A stretch of 10,356 bases of DNA from a bacterium (lineage in GTDB: Bacteria; Planctomycetota; Planctomycetia; Pirellulales; Pirellulaceae): the NCBI GenBank assembly GCA_030432015.1, contig JAUIHJ010000250.1, positions 1-10,356 of the forward strand, given 5' to 3'. Of the stretch, positions 1-7,200 are shown in pieces. The first letter of the stretch is position 1. Every line of letters starts with the position of its first letter. The position numbers and the translations under genes are program-made. A model generated the notes under the pieces. The model saw only the letters and a program-made list of their open reading frames with translations, was not told the DNA's origin and ran no database searches.

Positions 1-2
1 AA

Positions 3-386
3 ACCCTACTCGGCGAGGTGCTTCAGATCGGACGCGCTGCGAATGCTCAGGTGGTCTCTTGGTTCCCAAAAGATTGGATCAGGAAACACGATGTGAATTA
101 TTGCAGCTTCTCATCATGGGACGCTGCAGATGAACGGTTCAACTCTCTGACATTCCCCAATACGGATTGCTATCTTCAGATCGACGCGTGGTGGATTTGG
201 AAGACCAATTTCTCGGCAATCAGGGCCAGCCGATTGGTGTTCAGCGAGCTAACCCGACAGCATAGTTGGTCGTTCACTTCGCTCGATTTTCAAACCGGCG
301 TGTGTGGTGACTACACTGTTCACGCTACGCCAGCGCCCGGCTATCCAGACGAACTCGAGATCGACCTTGCACACTGGGGCGTTTAA
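3..386 (+). CDS. Hypothetical protein, 5' end outside window
   Basis: The reading frame is open from the first bases of the window to a TAA at 384-386. The first possible start inside the window is a GTG at 18, but codons upstream of it (T-L-L-G-E) remain open and there is no Shine-Dalgarno motif, so the gene probably begins before the window. The visible part is about 127 residues and is soluble-looking, with no membrane segment or signal peptide. It is rich in tryptophan and other aromatics (VVSWFPKDW, DAWWIWKTNF, HSWSF, LAHWGV at the end). I do not recognise a family. It is followed after 99 bases by another unrecognised + strand ORF, so the two may be co-transcribed. Base composition appears lower in GC than the large genes to the right. 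Confidence concerns its being a real gene, not any function. Confidence 0.5.
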   Translation, partial: TLLGEVLQIGRAANAQVVSWFPKDWIRKHDVNYCSFSSWDAADERFNSLTFPNTDCYLQIDAWWIWKTNFSAIRASRLVFSELTRQHSWSFTSLDFQTGVCGDYTVHATPAPGYPDELEIDLAHWGV

Positions 387-428
387 GAAACCAGGCGTCG
401 GAGTTGCCGATCCGGCCCGAATTTGACT

Positions 429-441
429 CCACATCGTGGGC
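429..441. repeat. 13-base direct repeat, copy 1
   Basis: The 13 bases CCACATCGTGGGC occur here between the two left-edge ORFs and again at 903-915, where they form most of a perfect hairpin. In this copy the left arm is incomplete (TCCAC rather than GCCCAC), so the hairpin is weaker. A shorter, degenerate relative (AGCCACAATGGGCT) is at 1546-1559. Exact repetition of 13 bases in a 10-kb window is unlikely by chance, but the function is unknown. Confidence 0.35.
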
Positions 442-485
442 AGCAACTCGATGATGGTAAGCGTTCTTCCACTTGATCGAACCGA

Positions 486-896
486 ATGGCGATTCCAGAC
501 AAACTCGATCGACTGTCCGCAACAATTGCCAATGATTTCAAGATCAATGGTGTTCAATGCGAAGTCGCGTGCTACGGATCGGAAAATGATTTCGTCTGCC
601 GAATCACACCACACAACATGAAGCCCGTCGCAGCGGAATGGAATGATGGCTACCACCCGCCAAGCGATGGCGGATTACTCTGGATTCGTTCAATTGACGA
701 CCAATGCCTGATCACAGGTGTCGTGCAAAAACACCTTTTCCCATCGTCCGGCGAACTTTACGACACACTTGATTCAATTCAACAGATGCTGACTGTCGAT
801 CAGGGTCAACCGAAAGTGAATGTAACGGTGGTTGGCAACAACTCGATTCAAAGCCTGGAGTTCAATGGCGAACAAGTTGACAAAAGCTACAAGTGA
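486..896 (+). CDS. Hypothetical protein, 136 aa
   Basis: An ATG at 486 opens a 136-residue frame ending in TGA at 894-896. It is the first start after an in-frame TGA at 474-476, so no upstream alternative exists. No clear Shine-Dalgarno motif precedes it, which is common in this phylum. Residues 1-60 carry an amphipathic start (DKLDRLSATIANDF) and mixed strands. A middle part reads GGLLWIRSIDDQCLITGVV, and the C-terminal third is polar (residues 112-136, KVNVTVVGNNSIQSLEF). There is no signal peptide, membrane helix or catalytic motif that I can name. The composition is natural and the length is well above chance. It lies in the same direction as the truncated gene before it and is followed 4 bases after its stop by a perfect hairpin. 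The overlapping - strand frame at 249-656 has a less protein-like composition and was taken as its shadow. Confidence 0.5.
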   Translation: MAIPDKLDRLSATIANDFKINGVQCEVACYGSENDFVCRITPHNMKPVAAEWNDGYHPPSDGGLLWIRSIDDQCLITGVVQKHLFPSSGELYDTLDSIQQMLTVDQGQPKVNVTVVGNNSIQSLEFNGEQVDKSYK

Positions 897-900
897 TGAC

Positions 901-915
901 GCCCACATCGTGGGC
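901..915. repeat. Perfect hairpin and copy 2 of the 13-base repeat
   Basis: GCCCAC and GTGGGC form a perfect six-base inverted repeat around an ATC loop, starting 4 bases after the stop codon of the ORF that ends at 896. The position would suit a transcription terminator, but no T-rich tract follows in the + direction (the next bases are TAATCGGGACG), so a classical intrinsic terminator is not supported. It contains the same 13 bases as 429-441 and opens a run of further palindromes to the right. Confidence 0.4.
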
Positions 916-966
916 TAATCGGGACGCCGAGCGGATTTCCTTGCCTAAACTCCACAGCACCGTAGG

Positions 967-1175
967 TGCGGGCCCGCATACCGCGGTTCTCGAAGTGGTT
1001 GAGTTTCGCGATTGACCGCATCCGGCATCGGGTAAGAACGCGGTTCTTACCGGAGGTTTCCGGCAGAGCGTAGAACGCGTTCGCACACCTGTCGCAAATG
1101 GGTTGTCTGGCACGGCCAGTGCACCAGGTGATCGATGGTGCGAGGGAACGTTGTGGTGGCTGGCTCCACGGCCAC
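967..1175. repeat. Cluster of short perfect palindromes and hairpins
   Basis: About 210 bases contain an unusual density of dyads. TGCGGGCCCGCA at 967-978 is a perfect 12-mer and ACCGCGGT is at 980-987. Arms GGTAAGAAC and GTTCTTACC flank a 3-base loop at 1031-1051. GAACGCGTTC is at 1073-1082. CTGGC/GCCAG flank 3 bases at 1107-1119, GCACCA/TGGTGC flank 9 bases at 1121-1141, and GTGGC/GCCAC lie at 1156-1160 and 1171-1175. All were read directly from the sequence. The stretch has no convincing protein-coding frame despite a long open - strand frame across it. It could be the structured end of a decayed mobile element, a dispersed intergenic repeat or a structured RNA; the sequence alone does not decide. 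Confidence 0.45.
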
Positions 1176-1324
1176 GCAATCCAACATGCTGGTCGCGTCG
1201 GTCCGTACCGGATCAAGGTCATGGCTTGCCCTCGTTCAGCGCGCGATATCTCCAGCTTCGGCTGCGCGGGAGTCGCGATCTTGATGGGCCAGGATAATTC
1301 GAACAGCCAGTAATGGGTCGCGGC

Positions 1325-1471
1325 GACGAGCAAGTGGAGGAGGAGTTTCTTATTCAGCCGGGAGCCGCAGCAATGGGCGGTCCACATGTAGGTCCCGTCG
1401 AGGCTCGTCCGTACTGCTGTCAGCATGCGATGCACTTCCGCTCGCGCGAGGACATCAGGCAAGGTCGACTG
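1325..1471 (-). pseudogene. Tyrosine recombinase (phage-type integrase) fragment, decayed
   Basis: Read on the - strand, about 49 residues resemble the start of the catalytic domain of planctomycete-type site-specific tyrosine recombinases. The segment STLPDVLARAEVHRMLTAVR matches the usual LPDVLSRxEVxRLLxAVRT entry. It is followed by MWTAHCCGSRLN, matching the MWTxYSCGLRLNEAL block that contains the first catalytic arginine. After that (KKLLLHLLV) similarity is lost: the expected LQVGDID and the later H-x-x-R and tyrosine motifs are not seen downstream, although the frame stays open to about 887. The N-terminal core-binding domain is also not recognisable upstream. I therefore call it a relic, not a functional gene. 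Family recognition is from memory of the motif; the palindrome cluster beside it may belong to the same dead element. Confidence 0.4.
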
Positions 1472-1679
1472 TGCCGGGTTCCGCAAATGACTACAATTAT
1501 CGCAACTTCTACGCAAAGGTTTCCTGTGCCAAACGCTTGAACGGGAGCCACAATGGGCTGGCTGGCTTGTTGCGCGAGGAACCGACAGAATCCGGCTGCA
1601 TTATCCTGAACGTTCTCCGGCTAGCGTTGAAAGAACCGATCACTAACTTGTTCAACACCTGACTGAACACTGAATTGCC

Positions 1680-2051
1680 ATGAAAAAGCCACCTCGCGGC
1701 ACAGCCGAGCGCATTGCAAAGATGACCTTCGCGTCAATTTACCCTCTTTACCTTGAAAAAGTCGAAAAGAAAGGCCGAGCCAAGAAAGAGCTTCATGCGG
1801 TCATCAAGTGGCTGACTGGCTACGATGACAAAAAGTTGAAATCCCTGATCGACGACGAAGTAACGTTTGAGACCTTCTTCAAGGAATGCCGGCTAAACCC
1901 GAATGCGCACCTCATTCGGGGCGTCATTTGTGGTTACCGAGTCGAAGAGTTGGAGGATCCATTGATTCAAAAGGTTAGGTATCTGGATAAGCTGGTCGAC
2001 GAGTTGGCCAAGGGGAGGAAGATGGAAAAAATTCTACGTGTCGATGAATGA
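1680..2051 (+). CDS. DUF2200 family protein
   Basis: A 123-residue cytosolic protein of the DUF2200 family, whose biochemical role is not established. The whole length matches the family pattern as I know it. It begins ERIAKMTFASIYPLYL (residues 10-25), continues with the basic KAEKKGR-like segment (28-33) and IKWLTGYDD (42-50), then TFETFF (62-67). The strongly conserved NPNAHLIRGVICGYRVEE (73-90) is followed by EDPLIQKVRYLDKLVDELAKG (92-112) and MEKILR. Length is normal for the family. The ATG at 1680 is chosen because it precedes the conserved ERIxKM start; ribosome-binding complementarity before it is weak. It stands alone on the + strand and converges with the DUF4177-like gene. A sampled line inside it is about 47% G+C, lower than much of the central block. 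DUF2200 genes are scattered across bacteria, which fits horizontal spread. Confidence 0.88.
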   Translation: MKKPPRGTAERIAKMTFASIYPLYLEKVEKKGRAKKELHAVIKWLTGYDDKKLKSLIDDEVTFETFFKECRLNPNAHLIRGVICGYRVEELEDPLIQKVRYLDKLVDELAKGRKMEKILRVDE

Positions 2052-2291
2052 CCTGATCATCCCTAGCAACCACCGACGTTAAGAATCGCCGGGTAACATG
2101 TATGGCGTTGGCTTCGCCCAACCGCGGTCTGCGCGGCTTGCTGAGGTCAGCATTGTTCGCCGCGGCCGCGTGATCGATTGCATTCGTCCCGTCAGTTGCC
2201 GTACTCGACTGCCGTTCGCACACGAAACGCCTAACCTGGCCCGTTCTATACTAAGCCAAGTACTTGCGTTGCCGTTGCAGGATGGCGCAGC
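2052..2291. other. Convergent intergenic spacer
   Basis: This 240-base spacer lies between the 3' ends of the DUF2200 gene (+) and the DUF4177-like gene (-). It contains a short inverted repeat, CCGCG/CGCGG around GTCTG at 2122-2136, and GC-rich stretches, but no T-rich tract on either strand next to a stem, so I cannot name an intrinsic terminator. The open frames crossing it on both strands show no recognisable protein. Confidence 0.4.
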
Positions 2292-2534
2292 TCAACCGGC
2301 GGAATTCTGCAGCGCGATTCTCCGCTCGTCCGTCAATTGCCGCTTGAGTACGGCGACGACATATTTGGTTCCGCCTCGAACCTGATTCGTGTCAAAGATG
2401 CTGACGAGTTCCCAGCCATCCCAACCAAGTCGGTTCAATTCGCGAGTGAATTTCTGTGAGTTGAACAAACCGCCCTGAGAGATGAATGCCTCGCTGTCAA
2501 AGTCGAACTGCAGCGTTTGATACTCCCAGCCCAT
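2292..2534 (-). CDS. DUF4177-like small protein
   Basis: An 80-residue protein whose layout matches the small DUF4177 family: it begins MGWEYQTLQFDF, has a helix FTRELNRLGWDGWELVSI (residues 29-46) with the family's typical LNxLGxxGWELV core, then a Gly-rich turn (RGGTKYV, 53-59) and the terminal strand VVAVLKR (59-65). The family's function is not known; the fold is expected to be a small alpha/beta unit in the cytosol. The start at 2534 is supported by a good Shine-Dalgarno sequence GAAAGGA (2547-2541) six bases upstream. A perfect stem (GTTAGCG/CGCTAAC, 2549-2569) sits immediately before that site. It lies 153 bases after the end of the DUF1501 gene in the same direction, so it may be read through from that operon or have its own control. 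Confidence 0.75.
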   Translation of the reverse strand: MGWEYQTLQFDFDSEAFISQGGLFNSQKFTRELNRLGWDGWELVSIFDTNQVRGGTKYVVAVLKRQLTDERRIALQNSAG

Positions 2535-2548
2535 GGTTGGTCCTTTCG

Positions 2549-2569
2549 GTTAGCGAGTCGAGCGCTAAC
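2549..2569 (-). promoter_or_regulatory. Perfect 7-bp inverted repeat just upstream of the DUF4177-like gene's ribosome binding site
   Basis: GTTAGCG at 2549-2555 and CGCTAAC at 2563-2569 are exact inverted copies with a 7-base spacer. On the - strand the stem ends one base before the GAAAGGA ribosome binding site of the gene starting at 2534. The position fits an operator, an mRNA leader stem or an attenuating structure after the DUF1501 gene. No T-run follows it, so it is not a clear terminator, and no good promoter pair was seen around it. Confidence 0.4.
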
Positions 2570-2687
2570 GGCATTGCAAGCCGATCGCGATGAGAGGGCC
2601 GCGTGCGATTCCGCCGGCGACCCCCAGCATCGCGTTGCGTTGTCATGTTTGGCCTTTGGGACGTCACGACGAAGTCGCACCCCCACG

Positions 2688-4136
2688 CTATGCCAGCAGC
2701 TTTGTGATGACGCGAGCCGGCAGGACGCCGGTCAGTTTTTGGTCGAGCCCCTGAAACTTGTAGGTGAGCCGTTCATGTTCGAATCCTAGCAGATGCAGGA
2801 TCGTTGCGTGAAAGTCGCGAATATGAACCGGATCGCGCACAATGTTGTAGGAGAAATCATCGGTTTCGCCGTAGATTGTCCCCCCCTTGGCACCGCCGCC
2901 AGCCATCCACATGCTGAAGCAGCGCGGATGATGGTCGCGGCCGTAATTCGTCTGGGAGAGACTTCCTTGCGAATAGATTGTGCGTCCGAACTCGCCGCCC
3001 CAGATGACCAGTGTATCGTCGAGCAGTCCGCGTCGCTTGAGATCCTCGAGCAGTGCGTAACATGGCCGGTCGACGTCCTGGCACTGGCTGGGCATCCGCC
3101 CTCCGACGTTGCGGTGATGGTCCCAATTATTATGGTAGACCTGAATGAATCGCACGCCACGTTCGGCCAGTCGCCTCGTCATTAACGCGGTATTGGCGAA
3201 ACTGCCCGGCTTCTTGGCTTCTTCGCCATACAATTCAAAGACGTGGGCAGGCTCCTGACTTAAGTCGGTCAATTCAGGAACGCTCGCCTGCATCCGAAAG
3301 GCCATCTCGTACTGCTGGATCCGGGTTTGGGTCTCTGGATCGCCATGTTGCTCGTAGCTGATTTCGTTGAGCGCATTGAGGCCGTCGATCGTGCGTTTGC
3401 GAATTGCGTCGGGAACGCCGGGTGGGTTGTTGATGTAGAGAATTGGATCGCCTTTGCTGCGGAACGAGACGCCCGCATGCTGGCCAGACAGGTATCCGCT
3501 GTGCCAAAGGCGCGCGGAAATCGCTTGCTCTTGCTCGCGATTGCTGGGGGTCGCAACCAGGACGACGAAGGCTGGCAGGTTCTCATTCATCGTACCAAGG
3601 CCGTAGGAAGCCCATGCACCCAGACACGGGCGTCCCGTGACTTGGTTGCCTGTCTGCATCGCAGCGATTGCCGGTTCGTGGTTAATCGCCTCGGTGTGCA
3701 ACGTTCGCATCCAGCAGATTTCGTCCGCCTTCTTTGCCAGATTTGGTAGCAACTCGGTGTTCATCCACATTCCGCAGTCGCCCGCCGGGCTGAATTTGTA
3801 CTTTGACGGGGCGATGGGGAATCTCGCCTGCCCGCTTGTCATCGTGGTCAACCGCTGGCCCATCCGCACGGAATCCGGCAGATCCTTGTCGTACCAGTCC
3901 TTCATTGCCGGCTTGTAGTCAAAGAGGTCCATCTGCGCCGGACCACCAACCATGTGCAGATAGATCACCCGCTTGGCCGTCGGGGCAAAATGGGGACCGA
4001 CCGCGGGTGACTCTGAGGCGCCGGCCAACGTATCGCCAAGCAACGAAGCGAGTGCCGCACCACCCAGGAGATTCCTCCCGCGCGTGAAAAACTGCCGTCG
4101 AGTTTGAAGTTGATGAGGTTCTTCGTTTGCGTTCAT
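2688..4136 (-). CDS. DUF1501 domain-containing protein, Tat-exported
   Basis: A 482-residue member of the DUF1501 family, a distant branch of the alkaline phosphatase/sulfatase superfamily that is greatly expanded in Planctomycetota; substrates are not known. The N-terminus is a twin-arginine signal (TRRQFFTRG at 12-20, followed by a Gly/Ala/Leu-rich stretch 22-40), so the protein is probably exported folded. Family landmarks appear in order: HMVGGPAQMDLFDYKP (61-76), HNNWDHH (335-341), WGGEFGRT (379-386), GRDHHP (399-404), WMAGGGAKGG (410-419), and DFHATILHLLGFEHERLTYK (441-460) near the end. Length is typical and the protein appears intact. The start at 4136 has a strong ribosome binding site AGGAAAGG (4150-4143) six bases upstream. 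It follows the PSCyt1/DUF1553 gene by 111 bases on the same strand, the standard planctomycete pairing, which suggests co-expression and a joint role at the envelope. Confidence 0.93.
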   Translation of the reverse strand: MNANEEPHQLQTRRQFFTRGRNLLGGAALASLLGDTLAGASESPAVGPHFAPTAKRVIYLHMVGGPAQMDLFDYKPAMKDWYDKDLPDSVRMGQRLTTMTSGQARFPIAPSKYKFSPAGDCGMWMNTELLPNLAKKADEICWMRTLHTEAINHEPAIAAMQTGNQVTGRPCLGAWASYGLGTMNENLPAFVVLVATPSNREQEQAISARLWHSGYLSGQHAGVSFRSKGDPILYINNPPGVPDAIRKRTIDGLNALNEISYEQHGDPETQTRIQQYEMAFRMQASVPELTDLSQEPAHVFELYGEEAKKPGSFANTALMTRRLAERGVRFIQVYHNNWDHHRNVGGRMPSQCQDVDRPCYALLEDLKRRGLLDDTLVIWGGEFGRTIYSQGSLSQTNYGRDHHPRCFSMWMAGGGAKGGTIYGETDDFSYNIVRDPVHIRDFHATILHLLGFEHERLTYKFQGLDQKLTGVLPARVITKLLA

Positions 4137-4247
4137 GGTGAACCTTTCCTGGGAGGCTGGGCAGGTGCCGGCGCGCCGAACGTGGGCGAACCGGACAAGC
4201 GTCTCCGTCTTGCGAACGATCGAGTCCTGTGGCGTCTTGCCTCGATG

Positions 4248-7200
4248 CTATTTGTTGAGTACTTCATCCAGATTCATGACCTGATTACAGACCATCGTCC
4301 AGGCGGCCAGTGTCGCGGCATCCACCGCCGTATCGACCTTGCTGTCGCCCACCGCGAGCAGTGCCCGCGCGTCGTCCGTGTTCGATTCGTAATAGGCGAG
4401 AAAATCACGCTGACTCGCCAGCACGATCGCCTGCTGCCGCGCATTCATCGGTCGACCCAGCACGCGCTGCGCAATTTGCGCGACCGCCTGTGAGTCGTCA
4501 CCACGGCTTGCGGCAAGGGCCCGCTGCGCCAGATGTCGAGCGGCTTCGACATACTGGGGGTCATTCAACGTGACAAGCGCCTGGAGAGGCGTGTTGGTCC
4601 GTTCGCGACGCACCGTGCAGACTTCGCGACTGGACGCATTGAAGGCCTCCAGACCCGGCGGCGGCGCCATCCGTTTCCAGAACGTGTAGACCGTCCGGCG
4701 GTAGAGGTTTTCGCCTTTATCCTGCACATAGTTGCGCGTGTCGCCACCCGGCAGACCGACGATGTCCCAAATCCCTTCAGGCTGATAGGGCTTTGTGCCG
4801 GGGCCATACATTTTTGGCGAAAGGAGACCGCTGACGGCCAGTGCATGGTCACGCACCATCTCGGCATCCATGCGAAATCGTGGCCCTCGCGAGAGCAACC
4901 GGTTGTCGCGGTCCTTCTCGAGCTTCTCCGCGGTTACGATCGCTGCTTGCCGGTAGGTTGCACTTGTGAAGATCAGCTTGAACAGTTGCTGCACATCCCA
5001 GCCGTTCTCCTGAAATTCGATTGCCAGCCAGTCGAGCAGCTCGGGGTGGCTGGGCGGCGCACCCATCACACCGAAGTCCTCCGGCGTGGAGATGATGCCT
5101 TGCCCAAAGAGTTCCTGCCAGAATCGATTCACGGTCACGCGGGCCGTCAGCGGATTGGCGGGATCGACCAGCCACTGAGCCAACCCCAGTCGATTTCCAG
5201 GTGCGCCGGGTGGTAGCGGATGCAGCGAGGCCGGCGTGGCGGCTGCGACTTTCTCGCCCGGCTTATCGTACGCGCCTCGCATCAGCAGATGTGCCATGGG
5301 CTGCGCGTCAGGGCGCTCCTGCTGGATGTGGGTCACAGGGCTCCGTGCGGCGATGGCGTCACGCTCGCGGATCAAGTCGGTTGCCGCTTTGGCCAGAGAC
5401 GGATAAAGCGCGTCGCGGGTGACAAGATAGTGGTCATAGAGCGCGGCTTGCTGCTCGGTCGTGCGATCCGCCGCGGCGGTGGCGAGAATGGTTCGCAGCG
5501 GCGCGAGATCGGCGATCGCTTTGACATCCACAGAATTCAACTGACGACTGTAGACTCGCACACCCTGGATCGCGCCGCCATCAAAGACCTGCGTATGGCT
5601 CCGCTGACCAATCCGCAATGGTGTCGTGGTACGAATCGTGGAATCGGGCTTGAGGGTGTTCTTCTCGACCGTGAGCTTCTCTTCTTTGCCGTCGACAAAG
5701 AGCTTGATGCCCTGCGGCGTACCGGATCCGTCATAGGTAACGAACACGTGTTGCCATTGGCCGGGCTGGACCACCGAACGGGACGTGGTGACCTTCATGC
5801 CGTTATCGGGCCAGGCGTCAATGACGTGCACCGACAATGCACGATCGTTTTGCCACAGGTCCCATCCGCGATACCCGGCCTTCTCGTCCATCCGAGCGAT
5901 AATGCCGCCAAAGACGCCGTTTCGTCCGGCTTTGATCCACGCGCCATAGCTAAACGGTTGATCGCGTTCGAAATCCCCCAGTCCACCAAGATCGAAAGTC
6001 CCACCCAACTTCATCACCGGTGCTGGTCCAAGTTTTCCCTCGGCCGTCCAAGCAACATCACCGGTTGCCTTGAACATCTCTGGACTGCCACAAAGGTTTG
6101 TGGCTGCGTTGCCCGCACCTTCATTAAGTGGAACATGCGCGACGAGGTCCGTTGTTGGCAGGTGCGTGCTCAGGGCATCGACATCCGCATCTGCGAGCCA
6201 GGTGTCGAAATCGGCGCGTGCCGTGTTCCTACGCTGGTCGCGTTTTTCCGTGGCGGCCGCGATTTCGCCGGGCAAGGCCTGCCAGCGTGGACGATCTTCA
6301 ATTGATGGGACGGTGATCGCAGGGCCACGTCCGTCCTTGACGTTGCCGTCTTTGGCGCCCTGCGTCGTGTTGCGAAAGAAGGCCGCCAGCGAGTAATAAT
6401 CCTTCATGGTGAAGGGATCGAATTTGTGGTCATGACACTGGCTGCAGTTGGTGGTCAGGCCAAGATAGACCCAGCCGAGCGTCTGCACTCGATCTGCGGC
6501 ATAGTTCGCCAGATTCTCCTCGTCGATCGTGCCGCCTTCGTTGGTCGTGATGTTGCAACGTTGGAAGCCTGTGGCGATGAGCTGATCGACTTGTGGATCG
6601 GGAAGCAGGTCGCCGGCGATTTGCTCGAGTGTAAATTGATCGAACGGCTGGTTCTTATTGAACGCCCGTATAACCCAGTCGCGATACGGCCACATCTCGC
6701 GATAATTATCAAAGTGCAGCCCATGCGTGTCGCCGTAGCGCGCCGCGTCGAGCCAGTAGCGGGCGCGGTGCTCTCCCCACGCGGTGGACTTCATCAGCCG
6801 TTCGATCCACTCGATCAGAACCGCGTCATGCTGCCGGGCATAGTCGCGTTCAAACGCCGTCGCGTCTTCGGGTTGGGGCGGTAGACCGGTGATGTCCAGG
6901 TGGAGCCGGCGAAACAGCGTGCGAGCGTCTGCTTCGGGCGCTGGTGCCAGGCCGTTTTTTTCCAGCCGCGCCAGCACGAAGCGATCAATCGTGTTCTTGA
7001 CCCAGGCCTCGTTGCGGACCTGGGGAGGAGTGGCCTTGTGCGGCGCGATAAATGACCAGTGCTGTTGATATTCGGCACCTTCGGCGATCCACCGTTGGAG
7101 TTTTTCCTTCTGCACCGCCGTCAGCGACTTCTTGGTTTCCGGCGGCGGCATGACGAGTTCCGGGTCGTCGGACAGAATGCGGGCAAGCAACTCGCTCTCG

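Larger units (their letters stand above)
897..1679. other. Gene-poor stretch with recombinase relic and repeats
   Basis: These roughly 780 bases hold no intact gene that I can support. From left to right there is the hairpin at 901-915, the palindrome cluster to 1175, a featureless part, the tyrosine recombinase relic (1325-1471, -), a degenerate repeat relative at 1546-1559 and the leader of the DUF2200 gene. The leader contains a GAACGTTC palindrome at 1608-1615 and an inverted pair GTTCA/TGAAC at 1650-1668. I could not find a convincing -35/-10 pair for the DUF2200 gene. The long - strand frame 887-1516 has an arginine-, cysteine- and tryptophan-heavy composition typical of chance frames outside the recombinase-like part. 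Confidence 0.5.

Noticed and set aside
249..656. A 135-codon - strand frame antisense to the two left-edge ORFs
   Set aside because: It overlaps both + strand frames, lacks a recognisable domain and reads less like a natural protein than the + strand candidates.
887..1516. A 209-codon open frame on the - strand as an intact gene
   Set aside because: Only about residues 16-64 look like a protein family (tyrosine recombinase). The remainder is Arg/Cys/Trp-rich with no motif and runs through the palindrome cluster, so the length seems to be a GC-driven accident beyond the fragment.
387..2291. Integron-like cassette array with attC sites between small genes
   Set aside because: Isolated matches to half-site patterns (GCCTAAC near 2228, GTTAGGT near 1974) do not pair into an attC. 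One lies inside the DUF2200 coding sequence, and ORF boundaries do not line up with them.
5220..6305. A 361-codon + strand frame inside the PSCyt1/DUF1553 gene
   Set aside because: It lies wholly antisense to a protein with unambiguous domains. It shows no family motif of its own and is the expected mirror of GC-rich coding DNA.
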